A stretch of DNA of 53,623 bases, from assembly GCF_030682935.1 (NCBI RefSeq), contig NZ_JAUXNA010000198.1:1-53623 (forward strand). The letters are read 5' to 3'. This stretch comes from Polaromonas sp. Its GTDB lineage: Bacteria > Pseudomonadota > Gammaproteobacteria > Burkholderiales > Burkholderiaceae_C. Each line of letters begins with the position of its first letter. Position 1 is the first letter of the stretch. The translations under genes were made by a program, and so were the position numbers. The notes under the pieces were generated by a model. The model did not search any database. It was given only the letters and a program-made list of their open reading frames with translations, and was not told the DNA's origin. Below are positions 35,793 to 43,886 of this stretch, in pieces.

Positions 35793-36266
35793 TCAGGCGT
35801 CGGCGCGGCCGGCCAGCATTCGCTTTGCGGTGTAGGTCATGACTTCTTCGCCCTGCTGGTTGAAAACCTGGATCGTCGAGTCGACGATCGCTCTTCCGCC
35901 TGTGGAGGTGGGGCGTACGCCGGTTACTTCGATGACGGCGTGGATGGTGTCGCCCACGCGCACCGGCGCATGGATTTTCTGCGTGAGTTCCAGCATCGCC
36001 AGCCCGGTTCCCTGAATCATGGTTTGCAGGATGAAGCCTTCGATCAGCGTGTAGGTCAGCGCAGCGGGGACCGGTCTGCCGGCAATGCCGCCATGCAGCG
36101 GGGCCGCGTCGATAAACATCACCTCGACCATTCCGGTGACGCCGATGAAGCCGACCAGGTCGGCCTCGGTTACGGTGCGGCGAAAGGTCTTGAAGCGCTG
36201 ACCGATGACGAGGTCCTGCCAGTGAAAACCCTGGCCCAGCTGCCGGATTTCTTGCGGGGTGTTCAT
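35793..36266 (-). CDS. MaoC-like hot-dog protein lacking the catalytic motif
   Basis: A 157-residue hot-dog-fold protein like MaoC acyl dehydratases. The usual D-x-N-P-x-H near 45 is replaced by TGMVEVMFIDAA, so the aspartate and histidine of hydratases are absent. The second half keeps the fold (VRVGDTIHAVIEVTG and QVFNQQGEEVMTYTAKRML). Start overlaps the CaiB stop by 4 bases (ATGA). It may be a thioesterase, binding protein or a subclass with other chemistry. Confidence 0.8.
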   Translation of the reverse strand: MNTPQEIRQLGQGFHWQDLVIGQRFKTFRRTVTEADLVGFIGVTGMVEVMFIDAAPLHGGIAGRPVPAALTYTLIEGFILQTMIQGTGLAMLELTQKIHAPVRVGDTIHAVIEVTGVRPTSTGGRAIVDSTIQVFNQQGEEVMTYTAKRMLAGRADA

Positions 36267-37432
36267 GATGGTTCCCGGATGTTGCCGGTGTCAGGCGCCA
36301 TGCCTATTTCGGCCAGCAGTTCGGCCGTGTGCTGGCCGAGCCGTGGCGCCATGCTGACCGGCGGACGCACGTGATTGAACTTTACCGGCACGCCGGGAAA
36401 CCGGAGCTTCCCCATGGCCGGGTCATGCAGCGTCTCGAAGAAGCCGGTGGCGCGAAGGTGTTCATCCTGCTGCAAATCCTGGAGCCGGTTCATTTTGGAG
36501 GCCGGTATTTCAAGCCGGCTGAAAATCTCAAGCCAGGCGTCGGTGCTGCGCCCGGCAATGAACCGGGCCGCCAGTTCGTAAAGCTTTTCGATGTTGCGCG
36601 TGCGCGCCGAAATATCGGTGAAACGTGCGTCAAGCGCCAGTTCAGGCGCGCCTGCCTCGATGAAGAAGCGGCGCCAGTGCGCGTCGGTATAAGGCATCGC
36701 ACAAAGGTAGCCGTCGGTGGTGCGGTAGGGCCTGCGCCATGGGTTCAGCAGCCGGGGGTAGCCGGGCTCGGCCAGCGGTGGCTCGAAATGCTGGCCGTAG
36801 AAATGCTCGACCAGATTGAAGGCCACCATCGACTCGAGCATCGGCACTTCCACATACGAGCCTTGTCCGGTCCGTTCGCGCATGAACAGCGCTGCGAGGA
36901 TCGCATGCGTGGCGACCAGTCCCGAGGTCTTGTCGGCGGCGATCGTCGGGTAGTACTGGGGCGTGCCGGTCTGCAGTTCCATCAGCGCCGCGCAGCCGGA
37001 CATGCCCTGGATGATGTCGTCGTAGGCCGGCATGCCGCCGTAGGGACCGTCCTGCGAGAACCCGTGCAAGCCGACGTAGACCAGCCGCGGGTTGCGCGCG
37101 CGCAGTGTCTCGGGGTCCAGCCCGATACTCGCCAGTTTTTGCGGACGGATGCTGTGCATCAGCACATCGGCCGTATCCACCAGCTTGAGCAGGGCTTCAC
37201 GGCCTTGCGGCGTCTTCAGGTCCAGCACGATGCTGCGCTTGCCGCGATTGACGCCGAGAAAAATGGCCCCCATGCCGGCTTCCGTGCTCGGGCCGGTGCG
37301 CCGGGTCGAGTCGCCCTCGGGCGTCTCGATCTTGATGACATCGGCGCCGTATTCAGCCAGAACCTGACTCGCGTAGGGGCCCAGCACCACCGTGCTCAGG
37401 TCCAGTACGCGAATCCCGTTCAGGGGACGCAT
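36263..37432 (-). CDS. Family III CoA transferase (CaiB/BaiF), second operon
   Basis: A 389-residue class III CoA transferase. Start MRPLNGIRVLDLSTVVLG at 37432, with AGGA upstream, overlapping nothing; a longer frame enters the receptor gene. The catalytic aspartate is in AADKTSGLV near 169, where most relatives have DxxTG. It lies 2 bases after the receptor gene and 4-base-overlaps the MaoC-like gene. Two CaiB genes in one operon often form a heteromer or act at successive steps. Confidence 0.9.
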   Translation of the reverse strand: MRPLNGIRVLDLSTVVLGPYASQVLAEYGADVIKIETPEGDSTRRTGPSTEAGMGAIFLGVNRGKRSIVLDLKTPQGREALLKLVDTADVLMHSIRPQKLASIGLDPETLRARNPRLVYVGLHGFSQDGPYGGMPAYDDIIQGMSGCAALMELQTGTPQYYPTIAADKTSGLVATHAILAALFMRERTGQGSYVEVPMLESMVAFNLVEHFYGQHFEPPLAEPGYPRLLNPWRRPYRTTDGYLCAMPYTDAHWRRFFIEAGAPELALDARFTDISARTRNIEKLYELAARFIAGRSTDAWLEIFSRLEIPASKMNRLQDLQQDEHLRATGFFETLHDPAMGKLRFPGVPVKFNHVRPPVSMAPRLGQHTAELLAEIGMAPDTGNIREPS

Positions 37433-37434
37433 GC

Positions 37435-38430
37435 TTATTCCTGCTCGACTTTGGCTTTGACCGCGATACGCTTCCACAGCTCGATCTCGGCGGCCTGGAA
37501 TTTACGCATCTCGTCGGCGCCGCCGTTCATGACTTCAGCGCCCAGGCGTTCATAGAACTCCCTGGTTTCGGGCATGCGCTCAATTTGGGACAGCAAGGCA
37601 GCGAGCTTGTCGGTTTCAGCCTTCGGTGTTTTGGCCGCGACCATGGCGCCCACCCAGACATAGGCGGTAAAGCCCGGCAGGCCGGCCTCGCCGAAGTAAG
37701 GCACGGCCGGAAGGACAGCCGTACGGCGGTCGGATGCGACGGCCAGGGCACGCAGCTTGCCGCCCTTGACCAATTCATAAGCGGCCGTGATGTCGGAAAA
37801 TGCCATGTCAACCGTGCCCGAGGCCACAGCCGTCAGGGCCTCTGATGCGCCCTTGAACGGAACATTGCGGATATCCAGGCGCGCGCTGTCGTTCAGCGCC
37901 TCCGCCATCAGCTGATAACCTGCAGAGCCTGCGGCATAGTTGAGTTTGCCCGGTTGTGCCCTGGCCGCGCTGATCAGCTCGGCCAGTGTTTTGTGTGGGG
38001 AGTTCGGCGGCACCACGACCAGGGTGGGCGCGCGCATCATCATGGTCAACGGCGCCAGGTCGGTTTGCGGATCGTAGGGCAGTTTCTTGAACAGCGCCAC
38101 GTTCACGGCCAGGGTCGAATTGCTGCCGACGAAGACGGTGTAGCCGTCAGCGGGCGCTGCGAGCAAGGCCCGCACCGCAATGAAGCCGTTGGCGCCGGGG
38201 CGGTTTTCCACCACCACGGCTTGCCCCGTGAGTTCTGTCAGCTTCCTGCCGAAGTAGCGCGCCGAGGTGTCGGTGCCACTGCCGGGCGGGAAGGGCACGA
38301 TGAACTTGATGGCCTTTGACGGAAAGTCCTGCGCGAACGCCTGGCTGGCGGGCAGCAGAAACGCAGCGCTGCACAGCGCGGCCAGCGCCAGCAGGGGCGA
38401 AATAATGGATTTGAATTTTTTGAGGGGCAT
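37435..38430 (-). CDS. TTT-family periplasmic receptor (Bug protein)
   Basis: A 331-residue binding protein. Start at 38430 (MPLKKFKSIISPLLALAAL) with GGAG upstream; signal peptide ends near residue 33 (ASQAFA). Marks: IKFIVPFPPGSGTDTSARYF and APADGYTVFVGSNST. Mid-operon, between the acyl-CoA dehydrogenase and CaiB genes. Confidence 0.92.
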   Translation of the reverse strand: MPLKKFKSIISPLLALAALCSAAFLLPASQAFAQDFPSKAIKFIVPFPPGSGTDTSARYFGRKLTELTGQAVVVENRPGANGFIAVRALLAAPADGYTVFVGSNSTLAVNVALFKKLPYDPQTDLAPLTMMMRAPTLVVVPPNSPHKTLAELISAARAQPGKLNYAAGSAGYQLMAEALNDSARLDIRNVPFKGASEALTAVASGTVDMAFSDITAAYELVKGGKLRALAVASDRRTAVLPAVPYFGEAGLPGFTAYVWVGAMVAAKTPKAETDKLAALLSQIERMPETREFYERLGAEVMNGGADEMRKFQAAEIELWKRIAVKAKVEQE

Positions 38431-38456
38431 ATTGTCTCCAGCAGATAAAAAAGTTT

Positions 38457-39434
38457 TTACACCGAACGAACGAAATCGGAAAGTGGCAGATCGCCCGCGA
38501 GCACATGCTGACCGACCACCGTGTTCCAGTGGGCTTCGGAACCGTGGGCCATGCGCCACTCGTGCAGGCGCCGGGTCAATAACTGCAGGTCGTATTCTTC
38601 AGTTACCCCGATCGCGCCATGCAGCGCGTGGGCGATCGAGGCGACCAGCCCCGCAGCTTCGCTGGTGCGTGACTTGGCCATCGCGCCAGCCAGCAGGGAC
38701 GGGGTTTTTCCAGTGCCTTGAAAGGCGGCCTCCGCGGCAATCGACGCGGCTGCCGTGTGTTCTGCCATCACGCTCAACTGATGCTGAACCGCCTGGAATT
38801 TCCCGAGCGATTTTCCGAACTGGACGCGGTCGTTGCAGTACTGCAGCGTCATTTCGAACACGCGCTTCATGGCGCCGCTGAGCAGTGCGGCATGCAGTGC
38901 TGCAGCGAAGGCGGGCAACATCGCGCCGCCGCGCCGCGCGCGGGCCGCACTGTTTTCATCGGGCCAGCTGAGCGTGGCCGTGAGGCTCCGGTTCACGCCG
39001 GTGCTCTGGCGCTGAGCCGCCGCGCAGGGCAGCAGCAGCAAGGCGTCGCCGTCGCTGGCGAGCACAAAGTCCGCCAGCATGCCGTACGGCGTCAACGCGC
39101 AGCTGATGGCGCCGCCTGCCTCGCGGCGAAACGCCGCGGCCAGCGTGACCATGCCAGTGGGCATCGCCATCTGCGAGTCGGCCAGTGCGCGGGCCACGAT
39201 GGTTTGCGCCACCGGCACCGGTACCGTGTAGCGCCCGAAGAGGCTCAGGATGGGAAACAGTTCGGCCAGGGATAGACCGGCTCCGCCGTCGCCCTCGGGG
39301 GCCAGGAGTTCCAGAAATCCGGCACCCGCCACGGCTTCCCACAAGGCGGCGGGTGAGCCGCCCGCTTCAATCGTGCGCACCACGGCTGGGGCGCACTGGT
39401 CCTTGAGAATGTCTTCTATGGCTTCTGCAAACAT
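38457..39434 (-). CDS. Acyl-CoA dehydrogenase, short partner subunit
   Basis: A 325-residue acyl-CoA dehydrogenase, about 50 residues shorter than normal; the middle beta domain is reduced. The C-terminal domain is intact with RVQFGKSLGKFQAVQHQLS and HGAIGVTEEYDLQL, where the glutamate is in the catalytic position. It follows the full-length partner by 15 bases. Such pairs usually make a heteromeric enzyme in which one subunit carries FAD contacts. Confidence 0.87.
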   Translation of the reverse strand: MFAEAIEDILKDQCAPAVVRTIEAGGSPAALWEAVAGAGFLELLAPEGDGGAGLSLAELFPILSLFGRYTVPVPVAQTIVARALADSQMAMPTGMVTLAAAFRREAGGAISCALTPYGMLADFVLASDGDALLLLPCAAAQRQSTGVNRSLTATLSWPDENSAARARRGGAMLPAFAAALHAALLSGAMKRVFEMTLQYCNDRVQFGKSLGKFQAVQHQLSVMAEHTAAASIAAEAAFQGTGKTPSLLAGAMAKSRTSEAAGLVASIAHALHGAIGVTEEYDLQLLTRRLHEWRMAHGSEAHWNTVVGQHVLAGDLPLSDFVRSV

Positions 39435-39449
39435 GGGATATGTTCTTTC

Positions 39450-40607
39450 TTAGCGCAAGCCCAGACCGCGCGCGATCATGCCGCGCAGGATCTCGCGCGT
39501 GCCGCCGCGCAGGGAATAGGTGGGCGCAATCTGGCTCACGTAGGCCACCGTGCGGTACAGCTCGGCGTCCACCGGCGCGTCCGGATTCATGGCGATGGCC
39601 GCTTCAATGACGGCCGGGATGCTTTGTTCAAACTCCGTGCCGATGTCCTTGACCAGCGCGGCTTCGACGATGGGGCTTTCACCGTTGACCAGCTTGCTGG
39701 TGACGGCGATGGACATGTTGCGCAGCGTGGCTAGGTGCGTGGCGAAACGTCCGATGGTGGCGGCGTGGGCAGACGCGTCCGGACTGCGGCGCAGGCAGGT
39801 GATCCAGTGTTCCAGCAGCACGATGCTGGAGTACACCCGCTCCGGGCCGCTGCGCTCGAAGGCCAGTTCGGCATTGACCTGCGCCCAGCCGCTGCCTTCC
39901 TGGCCGATCAGCGCGTCGTCGGCCAGTAGCACATCGTCAAAAAAGACTTCGGAAAAATGGGCGTCGCCAGCCAGGTCATCAATCGGGCGCACCGTCACGC
40001 CGGGCAATGACAGGTCAACAATGAACTGCGACAAGCCCTTTTGCCGGTCCTGCGGCTCGCCCGATGAGCGCACCAGGGCGATCATGTAGTGGCAGTGCTG
40101 TGCGTTGGTGGTCCATATCTTGCGGCCGTTCAAGCGCCAGCCACCCTCGCAGCGCGTGGCCCGCGTGCCGACACTGGCGAGGTCGGAGCCGGCATTGGGC
40201 TCGCTCATGCCGATGCAGAAAAACGCCTCGGCGGCACATATTTTCGGCAGGTAGAACTGGCGTTGCGCTTCCGTGCCGAACTTGAGGATCAAGGGCCCGC
40301 TCTGGCGGTCGGCGATCCAGTGCGCGGAAACCGGGGCACCGGCGGCCAGCAGTTCTTCCACCAGCACGAAGCGCGAGAAGGCATCCAAGCTGGCGCCGCC
40401 GTAGTGCGCGGGCAGGGTCACGCCGACCCAGCCGCGTGCGGCCAGCTTCTTGCTGAAGGCGGCATTGAAGCCCATCCATGAACGGGCCCGGATGTCGGGC
40501 GGCGTCGCCTCAAGGCTGGATTTGAGAAAGGCCTTCACCTCGGTGCGAAACGGGTTCGTCCCGGCGGGAAGTGTGGCGAGCCGGAAGGCGGATAGCAGAT
40601 TGCTCAA
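39450..40607 (-). CDS. Acyl-CoA dehydrogenase, full-length partner
   Basis: A 385-residue acyl-CoA dehydrogenase. FAD/substrate motif MSEPNAGSDLASVGTRA, LNGRKIWTTNAQH, and C-terminal YSLRGGTREILRGMIARGLG. The C-terminus lacks the late HGGxG glutamate motif, as in large subunits such as PimC. It is 19 bases after the first CaiB gene and begins the dehydrogenase pair. Confidence 0.9.
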   Translation of the reverse strand: MSNLLSAFRLATLPAGTNPFRTEVKAFLKSSLEATPPDIRARSWMGFNAAFSKKLAARGWVGVTLPAHYGGASLDAFSRFVLVEELLAAGAPVSAHWIADRQSGPLILKFGTEAQRQFYLPKICAAEAFFCIGMSEPNAGSDLASVGTRATRCEGGWRLNGRKIWTTNAQHCHYMIALVRSSGEPQDRQKGLSQFIVDLSLPGVTVRPIDDLAGDAHFSEVFFDDVLLADDALIGQEGSGWAQVNAELAFERSGPERVYSSIVLLEHWITCLRRSPDASAHAATIGRFATHLATLRNMSIAVTSKLVNGESPIVEAALVKDIGTEFEQSIPAVIEAAIAMNPDAPVDAELYRTVAYVSQIAPTYSLRGGTREILRGMIARGLGLR

Positions 40608-40626
40608 AGATGTTCTCCCGCGTCGC

Positions 40627-41850
40627 TCAGACGACGCCCTTGCGCTTGAGTTCGGCGATGCGCTCGTCAGACAGCCCGAGCCGCCCGTTCAGGATCGCCT
40701 GATTGTGCTCGCCCAGGGTGGGGGCCGAGCGCTCGTAGCGGATCGGCGTGTCGGACAGGCGGATCGGGTTGGCCACGCCAGGTGCGTTCACGCCGGCGCT
40801 GTGGGGCAATGACAGCTGCATGTCGCGGTGCCTGACCTGTGGGTCTTCGAATACCTGTTTCATGTTGTGGATGGGACCGCAGGGCACGTTGTGGGCTTCC
40901 AGCAGCGTGACCCACTCTTCCATGGAGCGCGCCAGCATGGCCTCGGCAATCAGCGGAATCAATGCTTCACGGTTGCGGTTGCGCTGCGGACCGGTGCTGT
41001 ATAGCGGATCGATGGCCAGTTGCGGACGGCCGATGACCTTGCAGAAAGCCGTGTACTGCGCATCGTTGCCGACGGCGATGATGATGTCGCCCTCCCTGCA
41101 GCGAAACACCTGGTAGGGGACCATGTTCGAGTGCGCATTGCCCATGCGCTGGGGGATCTTGCCCGACAGGAAATAATTGATCGCCTGGTAGGAGTTGATG
41201 GTGACGATGCAGTCCAGCAGCGACATGTCGATGTACTGGCCTTCGCCGCTCACGTGGCGGTGTTCGATGGCCGCGAGGATGGCGGTAGTGGCGTACATGC
41301 CGGTCAGCAGGTCGCTGATCGCGATGCCGCTTTTCATGGGCGCCGCACCGGGCTGGCCGTCAGGCACGCCGGTCATGCTCATCAAGCCGCCCATGCCCTG
41401 GAAGACATAGTCGTAACCGGGCAGTGCCGCGTAGGGGCCGCTCTGGCCGAAGCCGGTGACCGAGCAGTACACCAGGCGCGGGTTGATGGCGCGCAGGTCC
41501 TCATAGGCCAGGCCGTAGCGTGCCAGCGTGCCGACCTTGTAGTTTTCGACCAGCACGTCGGCGTCGCGCACGAGCTGGCGGATGATCTCCTGGCCTTCGG
41601 TACTGGCGAGATCGACGGTCACCGACTGCTTGCCGCGGTTGGCGCTCAGGAAGTAGGAGGAGTCACGGGTCTCCCGGCCCTCGGCGTCCTTCAGGAAAGG
41701 AGGGCCCCAGGTGCGGGTGTCGTCGCCTACGCCGGGCCGCTCGATCTTGATGACTTCAGCACCCATGTCGGCGAGGTTCTGCGTGGCCCACGGGCCCGCG
41801 AGGATACGGGTCAAGTCGAGCACCTTGAGGTGCCCCAGCGCCGTCTTCAT
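40627..41850 (-). CDS. Family III CoA transferase (CaiB/BaiF), first gene of the second operon
   Basis: A 407-residue class III CoA transferase. Start at 41850 (MKTALGHLKVLDLTRILAGP) with GGAG upstream; a longer frame to 41994 would cross the operator. FGxGAEVIK-type ADMGAEVIKIERPG near 30; catalytic aspartate in IAISDLLTGMY near 180. It is the promoter-proximal gene of the minus-strand operon and likely activates the operon's carboxylate using another acyl-CoA. Confidence 0.92.
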   Translation of the reverse strand: MKTALGHLKVLDLTRILAGPWATQNLADMGAEVIKIERPGVGDDTRTWGPPFLKDAEGRETRDSSYFLSANRGKQSVTVDLASTEGQEIIRQLVRDADVLVENYKVGTLARYGLAYEDLRAINPRLVYCSVTGFGQSGPYAALPGYDYVFQGMGGLMSMTGVPDGQPGAAPMKSGIAISDLLTGMYATTAILAAIEHRHVSGEGQYIDMSLLDCIVTINSYQAINYFLSGKIPQRMGNAHSNMVPYQVFRCREGDIIIAVGNDAQYTAFCKVIGRPQLAIDPLYSTGPQRNRNREALIPLIAEAMLARSMEEWVTLLEAHNVPCGPIHNMKQVFEDPQVRHRDMQLSLPHSAGVNAPGVANPIRLSDTPIRYERSAPTLGEHNQAILNGRLGLSDERIAELKRKGVV

Positions 41851-41900
41851 GGGTAGCTTCTCCTGTCTATTTCGATGGACCGAGAATAGGACGCATGACT

Positions 41901-42016
41901 GATACCGTCCAATATTTAATAGTCGATACGTGATATTCGTTCGGTATCGATGGTTGGCTTTCCAAGGGCAATCCCGTGGAAACTGTTCATCCATTTTGAT
42001 ACCGTTTTAGTATCGA
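41901..42016. promoter_or_regulatory. Array of GATAC half-sites in a divergent promoter
   Basis: Five GATAC words lie in the gap: 41901, 41925 and 41998 on the plus strand, and inverted (GTATC) at 41944 and 42010. Two inverted pairs form: GATAC-N14-GTATC (41925-41948) and GATAC-N7-GTATC (41998-42014). The second fits the T-N11-A pattern of LysR sites. The divergent operons and the LysR gene next door make it the likely operator. Confidence 0.65.
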
Positions 42017-42097
42017 ATTGATTGATATTGATATTGGACTTTGAGGGGCGAATCTCCTACGCTGGGGTCTGTCAAATGCCTGAAGAGGACCATCACA

Positions 42098-42892
42098 ATG
42101 CCCAACTTTCTTTTGTACGAACAGCAAGGCCATGTGGTCACGCTGACCATGAATGAGCCCGAACGCCGCAACCCGCTCACCGGCAATTCGGCTGTGCCGG
42201 ATTTTCTGGCCGCGATTGACCGCATTCACAACGATCGCAGCGTGCGCGCCGTCATCCTGACCGGTGCCGGCACGGCTTTTTCATCAGGCGGCGACATCCG
42301 CGACATGGAGCGGCAGGCCTCGGGCGACGTCTCGGGCATGCAAATCCGTCAGGAATACCGCACCGGCATTCAGAAGCTGCCGCTGGCGCTGTTCAACCTC
42401 GAAGTCCCGGTGATCGCCGCCGTCAACGGCGCGGCCATCGGTGCCGGGCTCGATGTCGCCTGCATGTGCGACATCCGCATCGCGTCGGAGCACGCCAGGT
42501 TTGCCGAGAGTTTTGTCAAGCTGGGGATCATCCCGGGCGATGGCGGCGCCTGGCTGCTGCCGCGCATCATCGGCATGTCGCGCGCGTCCGAGATGTCGTT
42601 CACCGGCGAAGTGATTGGGCCGGACCTGGCCGCGAGCTGGGGCTTGGTCTCGCGCGTGGTGCCTGCCGATCAGTTGCTCGCTACGGCCAACGAACTGGCG
42701 CAGCGCATCGCGGCCAATCCGCCGCATGCCGTGCGACTGACCAAGCGGCTGCTGCGCGAAGCCATGCACACGCGCCTGGACACCCTGCTCGAAATGGCGG
42801 CGGCGTTCCAGTCGCTGTCGCACCAGACCGACGATCACAAGGAAGCGGTTGCAGCCTTCCTGGGCAAGCGCCCGCCTGTTTTTAAAGGCTGA
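42098..42892 (+). CDS. Enoyl-CoA hydratase/isomerase
   Basis: A 264-residue crotonase-fold enzyme. Oxyanion-hole motifs FSSGGDIRDM near 62-71 and NGAAIGAGLDVA near 108-119; the usual catalytic glutamates are partly replaced (one position is D in GAGLD, the other in IIPGDGGAW is D). Start at 42098 with GAGGA upstream, chosen over an earlier in-frame start. It could hydrate the enoyl-CoA made by the opposite operon's dehydrogenase pair. Followed after 72 bases by a LysR gene on the same strand. Confidence 0.9.
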   Translation: MPNFLLYEQQGHVVTLTMNEPERRNPLTGNSAVPDFLAAIDRIHNDRSVRAVILTGAGTAFSSGGDIRDMERQASGDVSGMQIRQEYRTGIQKLPLALFNLEVPVIAAVNGAAIGAGLDVACMCDIRIASEHARFAESFVKLGIIPGDGGAWLLPRIIGMSRASEMSFTGEVIGPDLAASWGLVSRVVPADQLLATANELAQRIAANPPHAVRLTKRLLREAMHTRLDTLLEMAAAFQSLSHQTDDHKEAVAAFLGKRPPVFKG

Positions 42893-42964
42893 CGTGATCC
42901 AGGCCTCCGCGCTGTCCGCCGCATGACGCCCGGTTATGCTTGGCAGGAAGGACACGCCAAGCCC

Positions 42965-43870
42965 ATGGACCTGCGACGCATTCGCCACTTTGTCGTCCTT
43001 GCCGAGACGCTGAATTTCCGCCGTGCAGCCGAGCGCCTGCATATGGCGCAGCCACCGCTGTCGGTTTCCATCCAGAAACTCGAGGCCGAGCTCGGCACCA
43101 GGCTGTTTGCCCGCGAGTCCAGCGGTGTCTCGCTCACGCCCAGTGGCCGTGCCGTGTTGGTGGAGGCCAGGAAGTTGCTGTTTCATGGAAACCAGTTGAG
43201 TGAAACTGCCAGGAGCGCGCTGGACGGCACGAGTGGTATCTTGCAGGTCGGCTTTGTCGGGTCGGCGACCTACGGCATGCTGCAAAAGCTGCTGCCGCTG
43301 TTTCGGGCCGAGTACCCCGGCGTCGAACTGATCCTGCGCGAAGCGACTTCGGTGGGCATCATCCAGCAGCTGGAAGACCATGCGCTGGACATTGGCCTGG
43401 TGCGGGTCCCACTGCTGCAGTCGTCCAGGGCGACGCTGGTTCAGCTGGAACGCGACGAGTTCATCGCGGCGCTGCCACGCGGCAATCCACTGGCAGGCAA
43501 GGGGCCGCTCAAACTCTCCGACATGGCCGGCGAGCCGTTCGTCATGTACGTTCCCACCAGCGCCGCAGGGCTGCACAGTGCAGCCCTGCTCGCGTGCCAG
43601 CAGGCCGGATTCATTCCCAGGGTGACCCAGCAAGCCATCCAGATCCAGACCGTGCTGGCGCTGGTGGAAAGCGGCTTGGGCGTGGCGCTCGTGCCATCGG
43701 TGATGCAGCGCTTTGCCAGCGACAAAATTGTCTACCGACCTTTGGTGGATGTGCCGCCAGCTGCCTCCATCGGGCTTGCGCTGGCTTATATGGCCGAGAC
43801 AGAGAGCCCGGCGGCGGCCCGCTTCCGCAAGCTGGCTACGCGCGAGTTTGAGCTGGAAAAACGTCGTTAA
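42965..43870 (+). CDS. LysR-family transcriptional regulator
   Basis: A 301-residue LysR protein of the CbnR/BenM-like branch: MDLRRIRHFVVLAETLNFRR, helix-turn-helix RAAERLHMAQPPLSVSIQKL, effector domain 90-295 beginning LQVGFVGSATYGMLQKLLP. Start at 42965 fits the family; 14 extra codons upstream are unlikely. It should control the hydratase gene and the opposite minus-strand operon. CbnR-type regulators often respond to aromatic-degradation intermediates such as muconate. Confidence 0.92.
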   Translation: MDLRRIRHFVVLAETLNFRRAAERLHMAQPPLSVSIQKLEAELGTRLFARESSGVSLTPSGRAVLVEARKLLFHGNQLSETARSALDGTSGILQVGFVGSATYGMLQKLLPLFRAEYPGVELILREATSVGIIQQLEDHALDIGLVRVPLLQSSRATLVQLERDEFIAALPRGNPLAGKGPLKLSDMAGEPFVMYVPTSAAGLHSAALLACQQAGFIPRVTQQAIQIQTVLALVESGLGVALVPSVMQRFASDKIVYRPLVDVPPAASIGLALAYMAETESPAAARFRKLATREFELEKRR

Positions 43871-43886
43871 TCAACTTCTGAACAAG

